This document shows positions 17,971 to 26,922 of a stretch of DNA of 44,728 nt, piece after piece. The position numbers were made by a program, and so were the translations under genes. The stretch covers positions 1-44,728 of the forward strand of contig NZ_JAMBOQ010000016.1 of assembly GCF_023715685.1 (NCBI RefSeq), given 5' to 3'. Below the pieces are notes generated by a model, which had not been told where the DNA came from, searched no databases, and worked only from the letters and a program-made list of their open reading frames with translations. The number at the start of each line of letters is the position of its first letter. The stretch's first letter is position 1. The DNA comes from Priestia aryabhattai (GTDB lineage Bacteria > Bacillota > Bacilli > Bacillales > Bacillaceae_H).

Positions 17971-18506
17971 CACGGCTGCCCGTAGCCGTATACCTTTGCC
18001 AGCTCCTCGAAGGTTTTTGATGAATAAGTAATATTTACAGGTGTTCCTACTTCCACTTTATCGAATAATTCCGCAACATCTGCATTATGCATTCGTACGC
18101 AGCCGTGGCTCACATATTTGCCAATGCTAGATTCTGAGTTATTGCCGTGAATACCGTATGTGTCCCCGGTTGTTCCGTTTGCATTAAGCCCTAGCCAGTG
18201 GGAGCCAAGAGGATTATTAGAGGCACCTCCTGCAATATGCCCTGTATAGTAAGGGCGATTTTTAATTTTGTTAACAATTTTAAAAAAACCTACCGGCGTA
18301 TCGCTCCATGTTTTTCCCGTAGCTACTGAATACACCTTCTCTAACTTTCCATTATGAAAATAAGCAAGCTGATTTGTTTTTTTATTAATAATAATTAAAT
18401 CTTCACTTGCTGCGTTTTCACTTGCATTCACCGTGCTTGTTGTATAAGAAATGCTGATAATAGCTGCGAGGCATAAAGCAACTGCTCGCAGTAGAATTTT
18501 TCTCAC
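17970..18506 (-). CDS. Secreted L,D-transpeptidase (YkuD domain)
   Basis: Peptidoglycan L,D-transpeptidase precursor of 178 residues. It has a signal peptide (RKILLRAVALCLAAIISIS..., cut near residue 28), then a lone YkuD domain. The catalytic motif is complete: H120 in YGIHGNN and SHGCVRMHN with H134 and C136. Such enzymes make 3-3 cross-links or attach proteins to peptidoglycan and are resistant to most beta-lactams. The GTG at 18506 is supported by GAGGAG about 10 bases upstream. It carries no LysM or SH3b targeting domain, unlike the enzyme at 10899. Convergent with the VOC gene, divergent from mscL. Confidence 0.92.
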   Translation of the reverse strand: MRKILLRAVALCLAAIISISYTTSTVNASENAASEDLIIINKKTNQLAYFHNGKLEKVYSVATGKTWSDTPVGFFKIVNKIKNRPYYTGHIAGGASNNPLGSHWLGLNANGTTGDTYGIHGNNSESSIGKYVSHGCVRMHNADVAELFDKVEVGTPVNITYSSKTFEELAKVYGYGQP

Positions 18507-18786
18507 GTTCTAGCCATCTCCTCTATTGTTAGATTACATATTTGATGAATTACATGCTATTAGTGTATAAAAGGAAAATGGACTGAACATGAACCTTTCC
18601 TGAATGAAAACTGAAAGTGCATTTTATTTACACGCGAATATAAAGTAAAAATCTGGGCAGAAATACAACTAAAGGTCTGGTACATATCTCATAAAAAAGA
18701 GAAAAATGAAAATGCACCTTGTATGTTTAATTTAGGATGTATTATCATGAAAGTTTGAAATAAAGGGCAGGAGGTGGAAGAAACAG

Positions 18787-19182
18787 ATGCTTAAAGAATT
18801 TAAAGAGTTTGCTTTGCGAGGAAACGTATTAGATTTAGCGGTTGGTGTTATTATTGGAGCGGCATTTGGAAAAATTGTGACATCTCTTGTAAATGATATT
18901 ATTATGCCGCTGATTGGTTTGTTGTTAGCAGGGATAGACTTTAAAGATTTATCCTTTACAGTTGGAGATGCTACGGTATTATATGGATCTTTTATTCAAA
19001 CGATTGTTGATTTCTTAATTGTCGCATTCTCGATTTTCTTATTTATTCGTTTCTTTAATCGTTTTAAGAGAAAAGAAGAAGAGAAAGTAGAGGAAGAAGT
19101 GGCTGTTCTGACAAAAGAAGAAGAGATTTTAACAGAAATTCGTGATTTACTAAAAGCAGAAGCAGTGAAAGAGCGTTCATAA
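18787..19182 (+). CDS. mscL: Large-conductance mechanosensitive channel MscL
   Basis: Opens under membrane tension to release solutes during osmotic downshock. It has 131 residues. The N-terminal helix [40 protein letters not shown] covers the amphipathic S1 helix and pore-lining TM1. TM2 (about 70-92) and a charged C-terminal helix ([13 protein letters not shown]) follow, as in the pentameric family. AGGAGGTGG precedes the ATG. It is a single gene with its own terminator. The 280 bases upstream, between the divergent L,D-transpeptidase and mscL, hold only promoter-like AT-rich sequence and no further gene. Confidence 0.96.
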   Translation: MLKEFKEFALRGNVLDLAVGVIIGAAFGKIVTSLVNDIIMPLIGLLLAGIDFKDLSFTVGDATVLYGSFIQTIVDFLIVAFSIFLFIRFFNRFKRKEEEKVEEEVAVLTKEEEILTEIRDLLKAEAVKERS

Positions 19183-19212
19183 CAGCGATCTTTACATACG
19201 TATAGAACGGCT

Positions 19213-19251
19213 AAAAGTCCCGTCTTTTCATAAGAAAAGCGGGCTTTTTTC
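19213..19251 (+). terminator. Terminator after mscL
   Basis: AAAAGTCCCGTCTTTTC pairs imperfectly with GAAAAGCGGGCTTTTTT around a short loop and ends in six T. Confidence 0.78.
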
Positions 19252-19466
19252 GTGTGAAATTTCTCGGGAAATGTTATTGGTATGAGCATGGGAAAATTAG
19301 GCGTGAAAGCGAGAGAGATAGGAATTTTAAAAATGTTAAGATTTTGTAGATAAGAAGCTTAAAGATGTGTGCAAATATTTCTCTAGCAAAATGCGGGATG
19401 TTTAGCGTTTTTATACAGTGTCGTTACGTCTAAAAGGAGTTTTGTTTTGTTTTTTTAGTTTTAAGG

Positions 19467-19575
19467 TTGTACTAAAAAATAATTCATGTATAATATTTTA
19501 AGGTTAAAAGTAAACTTTAAGTTAAGTAAAACAAAACTTGAGTTTGGAACAGCATGAACAATCATTCATGCTGTT
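19467..19575 (+). promoter_or_regulatory. Promoter and structured leader of the polyamine operon
   Basis: The 340 bases between mscL and the regulator gene hold no gene but do hold a control region. TTGTAC (19467-19472), a 16-base spacer and TATAAT (19489-19494) form a likely sigma-A promoter. Downstream are two similar near-palindromes, AAACTTTAAGTT (19512-19523) and AAACTTGAGTTT (19534-19545), with centres 22 bases apart, which would suit a dimeric repressor on one face of the helix. Then comes a perfect 11-bp hairpin AACAGCATGAA / TTCATGCTGTT (19548-19575). Binding by the adjacent cupin regulator is inference. Confidence 0.55.
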
Positions 19576-19608
19576 TGCTAATTTTAAATACAGTTGAGGA
19601 TCGAGAGT

Positions 19609-20151
19609 ATGGAAATAGGAAAGAAAATTAAAAATTTACGATTAAAAAAAGGTTTAACACAAGAAGAGCTAGGAGAACGTACTGATTTAAGCAAAGGCTA
19701 TATTTCGCAGCTAGAGCGTGATTTAAGTTCACCTTCTTTAGAAACATTTTTTAGTATTTTGGAAGTGCTAGGTTGCGAACCGAAAGAATTCTTCGAAATT
19801 GATACGCATGTTCAAAAGGTTGTGTACAGAGAGGAAGACTACACGAGTTATTGCGAAGATGAAAAAGGTTATCATATTCAGTGGCTTGTGCATGAATCAA
19901 ACGAAAAAGAAATGGAGCCAATTCGTCTTATTCTTCATGAAAAAGGTGCATTTAAGAGGTTTGAGCCTTCTCTTTCAGAAACATTTGGCTACATTTTGCG
20001 CGGGTGTGTGAGGGTGAAGCTTGGAGGAAGAATATATGAAGCCAAACAGGGAGAGACCATCTATTTTCAAGCTTCTGAAGAACATCAGATTTTAAATGCT
20101 CATGATGGGATAACAGAGTTAATTATTGTGGCGACAGAGTCTTATTTATAG
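19609..20151 (+). CDS. HTH-cupin transcriptional regulator of the pot operon
   Basis: 180 residues. An XRE-type helix-turn-helix (about 4-60, with LTQEELGERTDLSKGYISQLER) is joined to a C-terminal cupin domain (about 105-175) that would sense a small ligand. This PuuR-like layout is common in regulators of polyamine metabolism. It lies 20 bases before potA in the same direction and is probably the first gene of the operon, controlling it in response to polyamines; that role is inference from position and architecture. The ATG at 19609 is chosen, since the 15 bases of upstream reading frame contain the GAGGA ribosome-binding site. Confidence 0.85.
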   Translation: MEIGKKIKNLRLKKGLTQEELGERTDLSKGYISQLERDLSSPSLETFFSILEVLGCEPKEFFEIDTHVQKVVYREEDYTSYCEDEKGYHIQWLVHESNEKEMEPIRLILHEKGAFKRFEPSLSETFGYILRGCVRVKLGGRIYEAKQGETIYFQASEEHQILNAHDGITELIIVATESYL

Positions 20152-20171
20152 AACAAAAGAGGTGAAGTGAA

Positions 20172-21281
20172 ATGGCATCTACGAATACAATTATTCAATT
20201 TAAAAATGTGACCAAGCAATATGATAATGATTCAGTTGTATTGGATCATGTAAGCTTTGAAATTGAAAAAGGGAAGTTTTATACTCTCTTAGGTCCATCG
20301 GGATGTGGAAAGACAACTATTTTACGATTAATTGCAGGCTTTACGGAAGCTTCGAGCGGAACGATTTATTTTAATGGGAAAAGAATTAATGATGTCCCGG
20401 CTAACAAACGTCAGGTTAATACGGTTTTTCAAGACTACGCGCTTTTCCCGCATTTGAATGTATTTGAAAATGTAGCATTTGGTCTTCGAATCAAGAAGAT
20501 GAAAAATGCTGATATTGCGATAAAAGTTAAAGAAGCCCTTCGTTTTGTTAACCTAGAAGGATATGAAAATAGAGAAATAAAGGAAATGTCAGGCGGTCAA
20601 AGACAGCGTGTAGCAATTGCACGAGCAATTGTAAATCAGCCTGAAGTCATATTACTGGACGAGCCGCTTTCAGCTCTTGATCTAAAATTGCGTACGGAGA
20701 TGCAATACGAGTTAAGAGAATTACAGCGCCGTCTAGGTATTACGTTCATTTTTGTTACGCACGATCAAGAAGAAGCGCTTGCGATGTCCGATGAAATCTT
20801 TGTTTTGAATAAAGGAAGAATTCAGCAAAGCGGGGAACCTACAGATATTTATGATGAGCCAATCAATCGTTTTGTTGCCGATTTTATTGGTGAATCAAAT
20901 ATTGTGCCAGGTAAAATGATTGCGGACTTCTTAGTGGAGTTTGGCGGCCAACAATTTGAATGTGTCGATCAAGGATTAAACCAAAATGAGCAGGTTGAAA
21001 TTGTGATTCGACCTGAAGATTTAGCAATTACAAGCTCCGATCAAGGAAAGCTGCAGGTTCGTGTAGATTCACAGCTGTTTAGGGGAGTCCATTATGAAAT
21101 TTTAGGCTATGACCATGCAGGGAATGAGTGGCTCGTTCACTCTACGAAAAAGGCAACGGTTGGCGAAGAAATTGGTTTATATTTTGAACCTGAAGCTATT
21201 CATGTTATGCGATTTAATGAAACGGAAGAAGAATTTGATAAGCGACTCGAAGGTTATGAAGAGGATCACCATGCAAACTAA
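20172..21281 (+). CDS. potA: Spermidine/putrescine ABC transporter ATP-binding protein
   Basis: ATPase subunit of the polyamine importer, 369 residues. Walker A is GPSGCGKTT (41-49), the Q-loop lies in [10 protein letters not shown] (85-94), the ABC signature is MSGGQ (139-143), Walker B is VILLDE (159-164), and the switch His is in [14 protein letters not shown]-type regulatory domain fills about 285-360. AGAGGTGAAG precedes the ATG. The gene end overlaps the potB start by 11 bases, showing tight coupling. Confidence 0.95.
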   Translation: MASTNTIIQFKNVTKQYDNDSVVLDHVSFEIEKGKFYTLLGPSGCGKTTILRLIAGFTEASSGTIYFNGKRINDVPANKRQVNTVFQDYALFPHLNVFENVAFGLRIKKMKNADIAIKVKEALRFVNLEGYENREIKEMSGGQRQRVAIARAIVNQPEVILLDEPLSALDLKLRTEMQYELRELQRRLGITFIFVTHDQEEALAMSDEIFVLNKGRIQQSGEPTDIYDEPINRFVADFIGESNIVPGKMIADFLVEFGGQQFECVDQGLNQNEQVEIVIRPEDLAITSSDQGKLQVRVDSQLFRGVHYEILGYDHAGNEWLVHSTKKATVGEEIGLYFEPEAIHVMRFNETEEEFDKRLEGYEEDHHAN

Positions 21282-22071
21282 ATCAAGAAATATTTACTTA
21301 GTCCCGTATGTGTTATGGATTTTGCTTTTTGTAGTTGCTCCCATTGTATTAGTTGTCTATTATTCTTTTTTCAGCATCGATAATGAGCTGACGCTTGAAA
21401 ACTATAAGAAATTTTTTACCCCTGTTTATTTACAGATGACTGTGAGCTCATTTTGGTATGCCTTTTTAATTACGTTATTTTCCTTGGTTTTTTCTTATCC
21501 TACAGCTTATTTACTAACGAAGCTTAAGCATAAGCAGCTTTGGCTTCTACTAATTATTTTACCCACGTGGATTAACCTATTATTAAAAGCCTATGCTTTT
21601 TTAGGTATATTTGGCACGTACGGTACGGTTAATAAATTTACTGAATTTCTGGGACTTGGTACTCATCAAATTTTATTTACTGACTTTAGTTTTGTATTTG
21701 TATCGGTGTATATTTTTATCCCCTTTATGATTTTGCCGATCTTTAACTCTTTAGAAGAACTTAATCCCTCGCTTATCTACGCTTCGCGAGACTTAGGGGC
21801 ATCTTCATGGGTGACATTTAAGCGTGTGGTATTTCCGCTAACGCTAGAAGGGGTAAAATCAGGTTGTCAGGCTGTTTTTATTCCAGCACTGTCCCTCTTT
21901 ATGATTACGCGTTTAATTGCTGGAAACCGCGTCATTACATTGGGGACAGCCATTGAACAGCATTTTTTAGTGACGCAGGATTGGGGCATGGGAGCCACAA
22001 TTGCCGTCTTTTTAATTATTGCGATGGCCGTTATGATGCTCATAACAGGCACTGGAAAGAGAGGTGTGTAA
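21271..22071 (+). CDS. potB: Spermidine/putrescine ABC transporter permease
   Basis: First membrane subunit of the importer, 266 residues with about six transmembrane segments (the first at about 7-30). The cytoplasmic EAA coupling loop is visible as [27 protein letters not shown]. The ATG at 21271 lies 11 bases inside the end of potA with GAAGAGG upstream; a longer in-frame reading from 21109 would extend far into potA and gives a basic, non-membrane N-terminus, so it is rejected. potC starts 2 bases after its stop codon. Confidence 0.93.
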   Translation: MQTKSRNIYLVPYVLWILLFVVAPIVLVVYYSFFSIDNELTLENYKKFFTPVYLQMTVSSFWYAFLITLFSLVFSYPTAYLLTKLKHKQLWLLLIILPTWINLLLKAYAFLGIFGTYGTVNKFTEFLGLGTHQILFTDFSFVFVSVYIFIPFMILPIFNSLEELNPSLIYASRDLGASSWVTFKRVVFPLTLEGVKSGCQAVFIPALSLFMITRLIAGNRVITLGTAIEQHFLVTQDWGMGATIAVFLIIAMAVMMLITGTGKRGV

Positions 22072-22072
22072 A

Positions 22073-22879
22073 ATGAAGAGAAAGTGGAAGTTCAGCCACC
22101 TTTATTTATTTTTTGTATTTTTCATTTTATACGCTCCCATTTTTTATTTAATGTATTACTCTTTTAACAGCGGAGGAAACATGCGTGAATTTGAAGGATT
22201 CACGTTAGATTGGTACAAAGAAGTGTTTCAAGACACACGTTTGCTCATTATTGTATTGAATACCTTAATTATTGCACTATTGTCTTCGGTTATTTCAACT
22301 ATTATTGGCGTGATAGGAGCACTTGCTATCGTATACGTGAAGCGCAGACGTATTCAAAATACGCTGTTAACATTTAATAATGTGTTAATTGTTAGTCCAG
22401 ATGTTATTATTGGCGCATCTTTTTTAATTCTATTTACCATTATCGGTGTAAAGCTTGGGTTTATATCGGTATTATTAGCGCATATTGCATTCAGTGTACC
22501 GATTGTGGTCATCATGGTTCTGCCTAAGCTGCAGGAAATGAGTCCGACACTGCTCGATGCAGCCCGCGATTTGGGCGCAAGCCGCTTCGAAGTACTTTCG
22601 AAAGTGGTATTGCCGTTTATTCGTCCGGGTATCTTTGCAGGCTTTTTTATGGCTTTAACTTACTCTTTGGATGACTTTGCGGTTACGTTCTTTGTGACCG
22701 GGAATGGTTTTTCTACGCTTTCAGTAGAAATTTATTCGTTAGCAAGAAGAGGGGTATCGCTGAAAATCAATGCTCTTTCTACTCTTATTTTCATGTTTAC
22801 CGTGCTGATTGTGATTGGTTATTACTTTATTAGTCAGCGAAATAGCAATAAAGTGAAAGGGGTGGCGACTGGAAAATGA
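22073..22879 (+). CDS. potC: Spermidine/putrescine ABC transporter permease
   Basis: Second membrane subunit, 268 residues with about six transmembrane segments. The EAA loop reads MSPTLLDAARDLGASRFEVLSKVVLP. YSLDDFAVTFFVTGNGFSTL is characteristic of PotC. The ATG at 22073 follows AGAGGTGTG. Its stop overlaps the potD start (ATGA at 22876-22879). Confidence 0.95.
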   Translation: MKRKWKFSHLYLFFVFFILYAPIFYLMYYSFNSGGNMREFEGFTLDWYKEVFQDTRLLIIVLNTLIIALLSSVISTIIGVIGALAIVYVKRRRIQNTLLTFNNVLIVSPDVIIGASFLILFTIIGVKLGFISVLLAHIAFSVPIVVIMVLPKLQEMSPTLLDAARDLGASRFEVLSKVVLPFIRPGIFAGFFMALTYSLDDFAVTFFVTGNGFSTLSVEIYSLARRGVSLKINALSTLIFMFTVLIVIGYYFISQRNSNKVKGVATGK

Positions 22880-23949
22880 AGCAATTAGCAAAGCCGTTTA
22901 TCTTCATCGTCATCCTTTCTTTAGTTCTTATGTATGTGGTTCATCATTTGAACAATGCCGAAGGATACTCTGGAGGAGATACGCTGACTGTCTATAATTG
23001 GGGAGATTATATTGATCCTGACTTAGTGAATCAGTTTGAAAAAGAAACCGGGATTAAAGTCATTTATCAGACCTTTGATTCGAATGAAGCAATGATGACC
23101 AAAATTGAACAAGGCGGTACTACATTTGATATTGCTGTGCCGTCTGAGTACGCGATTAGCAAGATGCGTGAAGAAAATTTACTATTGCCAATCGACCATT
23201 CGAAGCTGTCTAATTTAAAATACATTAATCCGCGTTTTTTAGACCTATCTTTTGATCCTGGCAACAAGTACTCCATCCCTTATTTTTGGGGAACTGTAGG
23301 TATTGTTTATAACTCTGATATGATTCATGGTAAGAAGATAAAGAGTTGGAATGATTTATGGGATCCTAAGCTAAAAAATCAAATTTTACTTGCAGACGGT
23401 GCTAGAGAAGTGATGGGAATGGGACTAAATAGCTTAAACTATTCATTAAATGATACGAATAAAGCCCATCTTCAAGAAGCAAAAAGAAAGCTTGATACAC
23501 TAACACCAAATGTCAAAGCCATTGTAGGAGACGAGATTAAGATGCTCCTCGCAAATGAAGAAGCGGCAATTGGCGTTGTTTGGTCAGGTGATGCTTCTGA
23601 AATTATGAGTGAGAATGATAAGCTGAATTACGTTGTTCCAGAAGAAGGCTCGAATTTATGGTTTGATAACATGGTTATTCCAAAAACGGCTAAAAACGTA
23701 GAAGGTGCGCATAAATTCATGAATTTTATGCTAGATCCTAAACACGCTGCTCAAAATGCGGAATATGTAGGGTACTCTACGCCTAATAAAAAAGCGTTAG
23801 ATTATTTGCCGAAAGAAGTAGCGGAGGATGAACGTTTTTATCCGGATGAAGAACTAACCAATAAGCTTGAAGTATATAAAAACTTAGGCAAACGAATGCT
23901 TGCTTATTACAATGAATTATTTTTAGAATTTAAAATGCACCGTAAATAA
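22876..23949 (+). CDS. potD: Spermidine/putrescine-binding protein
   Basis: Extracellular solute receptor of the polyamine importer, 357 residues. A type 2 periplasmic-binding fold is shown by LTVYNWGDYIDPDLVNQFEKETGIKV, FDIAVPSEYAISKM and YSIPYFWGTVGIVYN; aromatic and acidic residues in these segments bind polyamines in PotD and PotF. The N-terminus has a hydrophobic stretch (about 7-24) but no cysteine, so the usual lipobox of Gram-positive receptors is missing. The protein may stay as a signal-anchored receptor or be released. It is coupled to potC by a 4-base overlap and is the last gene of the operon. Confidence 0.93.
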   Translation: MKQLAKPFIFIVILSLVLMYVVHHLNNAEGYSGGDTLTVYNWGDYIDPDLVNQFEKETGIKVIYQTFDSNEAMMTKIEQGGTTFDIAVPSEYAISKMREENLLLPIDHSKLSNLKYINPRFLDLSFDPGNKYSIPYFWGTVGIVYNSDMIHGKKIKSWNDLWDPKLKNQILLADGAREVMGMGLNSLNYSLNDTNKAHLQEAKRKLDTLTPNVKAIVGDEIKMLLANEEAAIGVVWSGDASEIMSENDKLNYVVPEEGSNLWFDNMVIPKTAKNVEGAHKFMNFMLDPKHAAQNAEYVGYSTPNKKALDYLPKEVAEDERFYPDEELTNKLEVYKNLGKRMLAYYNELFLEFKMHRK

Positions 23950-24043
23950 AAGGAACTTAATTAGGTCTTTATACGTGAGTTCTTTATTGTTTTTGTAAAT
24001 TCAGTTGCGTGATAGCAAGAGGAAAGATAAAATACAAACGAGT

Positions 24044-24083
24044 AAAGCTAATAACATTTATTTTATGTTATTAGCTTTTTTAT
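24044..24083 (+). terminator. Terminator of the pot operon
   Basis: Perfect 14-bp stem AAAGCTAATAACAT / ATGTTATTAGCTTT with a 7-base loop and a T run. It sits about 95 bases after potD; no gene was seen between them. Confidence 0.82.
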
Positions 24084-24167
24084 TTGTAAAACGGGAAAGA
24101 TAAGAAAAAATTGAATGTTCTATTATTCATCTAGAGTTTATATTTCACATTATATAGGAGAGAAAAA

Positions 24168-25280
24168 GTGAAGCAAAAACAAAAGCAGCATATTCAATCC
24201 ATTTATTTTTTACGATTATTCGCCATGATGATGGTTGTGCTCGTACATGTAACAGCAGCGTATGCAACCGTACTGCCATTTGCAAGCGAAGCTTATCAAA
24301 AATATCATTTTCTTAACCGAATTGTTCGAATTGAAGCAGGGATCTTCATTGTTATCACAGGTTTGGTTTTCTTTTATAGTTATATTAACAAGCCATTAAC
24401 AAAGACTTTATGGAAAACGTATTATGCTCGAAGAGTGACGTATATTTTGGTTCCCTATGTTATTTGGGCACTTATTTATGAATTTTATTCGTACTATGTG
24501 GGAGCAACAGAATTAAATGCAGCTGACATTGTGAAACGTATTTTACGCGGAGAGTCTTACTATCAGCTTCATTTTATCTTTTTAATTGTACAAGTGTATC
24601 TCGTGCTGCCGATTTTTGTATGGCTAGCACAGAAAGTAACCATTTTTAAAAAATACATGTGGCTGTTTGGCATTATCATTCAGCTTGGTTATTTAATGTT
24701 TAACAATACGTATCATATCACCTCGTTTAATTTATTTTTAAATACAATGGCTACATTTTTACTTGGCGGTTGGATTGGCATTTATTATCGCGAACAAGTG
24801 GATAAAAAGTATAGTCGTTCAAATATTGTATTATTTCTGGTGACGCTCGGATCGGGAATAGCTATTTCACTGTTAAATTATCATCTATACACAATGAAGA
24901 CAATTCAAATTTCAGGCTTTACGTATGAGGCTGTCAATACGCTTTATTTGGTCGTGGGAAGTTATTTCTTCTTCCGAATTGCAGAGATATTAGCTGAAAA
25001 GCTTTCTGTGAAGTCCGTGACGATTGTTAAAAATATTGCCATGTACTCTTTTGGATTTTACTTGATTCACCCAATGGTTTTAAACTTTGTGGCAAAAGCA
25101 GTACCAATACAAGGCAACTATATGTTTCACTTTGAAATCTTGGCACGCTATATTTTAACGCTAGCGGGCTGTTACCTAATCATTTGGGTATGTCATCGTC
25201 TTTTACCGTTCGCTAGCTTTTTGTTTGGTAAACTGCCAAAAGAAGCGGTATTCATTTACCGACGTCCTGATCATAAATAG
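24168..25280 (+). CDS. Acyltransferase 3 family membrane protein
   Basis: Integral membrane protein of 370 residues with about ten transmembrane segments. The N-terminal YFLRLFAMMMVVLVHVTAAY holds the conserved acyltransferase 3 Arg and the probable catalytic His (VLVHV). RRVTYILVPYVIWALIY is also typical. Members move acetyl or other acyl groups across the membrane to polysaccharide, peptidoglycan or lipid acceptors. No C-terminal SGNH domain is present, so it is not an OatA-type full-length O-acetyltransferase. The acceptor is unknown. The GTG at 24168 follows AGGAGAG. It is a single gene with its own terminator. Confidence 0.88.
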   Translation: MKQKQKQHIQSIYFLRLFAMMMVVLVHVTAAYATVLPFASEAYQKYHFLNRIVRIEAGIFIVITGLVFFYSYINKPLTKTLWKTYYARRVTYILVPYVIWALIYEFYSYYVGATELNAADIVKRILRGESYYQLHFIFLIVQVYLVLPIFVWLAQKVTIFKKYMWLFGIIIQLGYLMFNNTYHITSFNLFLNTMATFLLGGWIGIYYREQVDKKYSRSNIVLFLVTLGSGIAISLLNYHLYTMKTIQISGFTYEAVNTLYLVVGSYFFFRIAEILAEKLSVKSVTIVKNIAMYSFGFYLIHPMVLNFVAKAVPIQGNYMFHFEILARYILTLAGCYLIIWVCHRLLPFASFLFGKLPKEAVFIYRRPDHK

Positions 25281-25290
25281 AGTTTAGTTA

Positions 25291-25326
25291 AAAGTTATGT
25301 CTGCTTGCAGGCATAACTTTTTTTAT
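25291..25326 (+). terminator. Terminator after the acyltransferase gene
   Basis: AAAGTTATGTCTGC / GCAGGCATAACTTT, 14 pairs with one G-T, a 2-base gap at the loop and a run of T. Confidence 0.88.
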
Positions 25327-25425
25327 AAAATATAAGAGATGATCGCACGGTAGTTTTAAAATATTTTTAAAAGTGACATGGTAAGATAATGATTATTTAG
25401 GTAATCACAAAAAGGGGAATTTGAT

Positions 25426-25525
25426 ATGCGTGTACTTGGGGTAGAAGATGATGCTTCATTATTAAACGGTATCGTAGAAGGATGAAGTTGACTGTAAGTC
25501 TGAAGGGGCTGATGGTTATCTTTAG
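25426..25525 (+). pseudogene. Remnant of an OmpR-type response regulator
   Basis: A good ribosome-binding site (AAAGGGGAA) and ATG at 25426 open a 19-codon frame reading MRVLGVEDDASLLNGIVEG, the standard first beta-strand and acidic pocket of a receiver domain, then a TGA at 25483. One base over, the frame continues with EVDCKSEGADGYL, matching the usual next segment of such receivers (compare the common ...GYEVDxAxDGxxGL pattern), then stops at 25523. A short internal deletion plus frameshift explains this. The rest of the gene is missing. Family assignment rests on a short stretch, so it is probable, not certain. Confidence 0.6.
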
Positions 25526-25596
25526 CATAAATAAACTTTTAAAAAAGATTTAAAATCAAGAAAGTTTTTTCAAAAACAAATGAGCCAAAGGAAAAG

Positions 25597-25732
25597 GTGA
25601 TTCTAAATAATAAAGGTAGGCGATGGAATTTCTTTCACAAGCCTAGCTATTTTGACATACGTAATAATAGTTAATATTTCTGTTTACTATCTAAACGTGC
25701 ATGATAAAATAGAAAAGATGAATATGTGTTAG
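25597..25732 (+). pseudogene. Remnant of a sensor-kinase-like membrane protein N-terminus
   Basis: Starting at a GTG at 25597 behind AAAGGA, the frame reads VILNNKGRRWNFF and then runs out at TAA. If one T is removed from the TTCTTT at about 25637-25642, the frame continues as TSLAILTYVIIVNISVYYLN and [11 protein letters not shown], a clear transmembrane helix followed by an extracellular start, ending at TAG (25730-25732) next to the ddl ribosome-binding site. This is the layout of a histidine kinase N-terminus, and it follows a response-regulator remnant, so a decayed two-component pair is the best reading. No kinase core remains. Confidence 0.5.
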
Positions 25733-25743
25733 GAGGAACATCA

Positions 25744-26826
25744 GTGAAAATTAAGCTTGGCCTTTTATACGGAGGAAAATCCGCTGAACATAAAGTATCT
25801 TTACAAACAGCTCTAGCAGTTTCAAAAGCAATTAATCACGATAAATATGAAGTGCATCCAATTTATATTACAGAAACAGGAAAGTGGATTCGCGGCACAC
25901 AGCTGACTGGTCCGCTTGAAACAGTTGCTCAATTAGAAATTCAAGATAACGGAACTGCTATTTCACCAGTTTCATTGAATACGGAAATGTTTGCATTAAC
26001 AGATTCAAAAACAGATGATCAGCTAGATGTTATTTTCCCACTTCTTCATGGTCCAAATGGAGAAGATGGTACTGTACAAGGATTATTAGAATTATTGAAT
26101 ATTCCTTATGTTGGAAACGGTGTATTAGCTTCAGCAGCTGGTATGGATAAAGTTGTAATGAAGCAGCTGTTTGCTCAGGCAGGTCTGCCTCAAGTAGAGT
26201 ACGTATCATTTATCCGCCGCGAATGGGAAGCAGATCGAACGGCTGCTTATGAAAAAGTAGAAACACTTGGATACCCTTGCTTTGTTAAACCAGCAAACTT
26301 AGGTTCAAGCGTTGGGATTAGCAAATGTGATAACCGCGAAGAGTTAGAAGCGGCATTTGTTGAAGCCTTCTTATTCGATCGAAAAATTATTGTGGAAGCA
26401 GCAGCAGTTGGTCGTGAAGTTGAAATTGGTGTGTTAGGGAATGATGAAGCAGCTTGTTCAGTAGTTGGAGAAATCTTACCTAAAAAAGCGTTTTACGATT
26501 ACAAAGCAAAATATGAAGACGGTGATACAGGTCTTATTATTCCAGCTGAAATTACAGAAGAACAGCATCAAGAAATGTCAGCACTAGCAATCAAAGCATT
26601 TAAAGCAATTGATGGATCTGGTCTTGTACGTGCAGATTTCTTCTTAACATCAGAAGGTAAATTCATTATTAATGAAGTTAATACGATGCCTGGTTTTACA
26701 CCTTTCAGTATGTTCCCGTTATTGTGGAAACACGCAGGTGTTGAATATCCAGATTTAATCGAAAAACTTGTGTCATTAGCAATTGAACGTCATACCGAAA
26801 AGCAGCAAATTAAACACACAATGTAA
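25744..26826 (+). CDS. ddl: D-alanine-D-alanine ligase
   Basis: Joins two D-alanines with ATP for peptidoglycan synthesis. ATP-grasp fold of 360 residues. Motifs: [15 protein letters not shown] at the N-terminus, [27 protein letters not shown] for the ATP loop, and [15 protein letters not shown] at the C-terminus. The YDYKAKY loop has the tyrosine expected of a D-Ala-D-Ala ligase rather than the D-lactate type. The GTG at 25744 lies 7 bases after AGGAGGA; the ORF could extend 18 bases upstream over that site, which is rejected. murF follows after a short gap. Directly upstream lie the two-component remnants. Confidence 0.96.
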   Translation: MKIKLGLLYGGKSAEHKVSLQTALAVSKAINHDKYEVHPIYITETGKWIRGTQLTGPLETVAQLEIQDNGTAISPVSLNTEMFALTDSKTDDQLDVIFPLLHGPNGEDGTVQGLLELLNIPYVGNGVLASAAGMDKVVMKQLFAQAGLPQVEYVSFIRREWEADRTAAYEKVETLGYPCFVKPANLGSSVGISKCDNREELEAAFVEAFLFDRKIIVEAAAVGREVEIGVLGNDEAACSVVGEILPKKAFYDYKAKYEDGDTGLIIPAEITEEQHQEMSALAIKAFKAIDGSGLVRADFFLTSEGKFIINEVNTMPGFTPFSMFPLLWKHAGVEYPDLIEKLVSLAIERHTEKQQIKHTM

Positions 26827-26833
26827 CTAACAC

Positions 26834-26862
26834 AACACTATTCATCATGAATAGTGTTTCTG
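26834..26862 (+). terminator. Hairpin between ddl and murF, possible terminator
   Basis: Perfect 12-bp stem AACACTATTCAT / ATGAATAGTGTT with a single loop base as drawn (the inner pairs would open). The following tract is only moderately T-rich, so it may attenuate rather than end transcription into murF. Confidence 0.55.
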
Positions 26863-26922
26863 TGTTTAGTTTCAATTAATATTATCCATAGTTTACTTTA
26901 GGTCGAGAGGAGCAAACCAACA

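Noticed and set aside
18617..18717. Inverted repeat GTGCATTTT / AAAATGCAC about 90 bases apart upstream of mscL
   Set aside because: Only nine bases, AT-rich and widely spaced; likely chance.
21109..21270. N-terminal extension of potB by 54 residues inside potA
   Set aside because: The extension is a basic, non-family sequence read from potA codons; the ATG at 21271 gives the normal PotB start.
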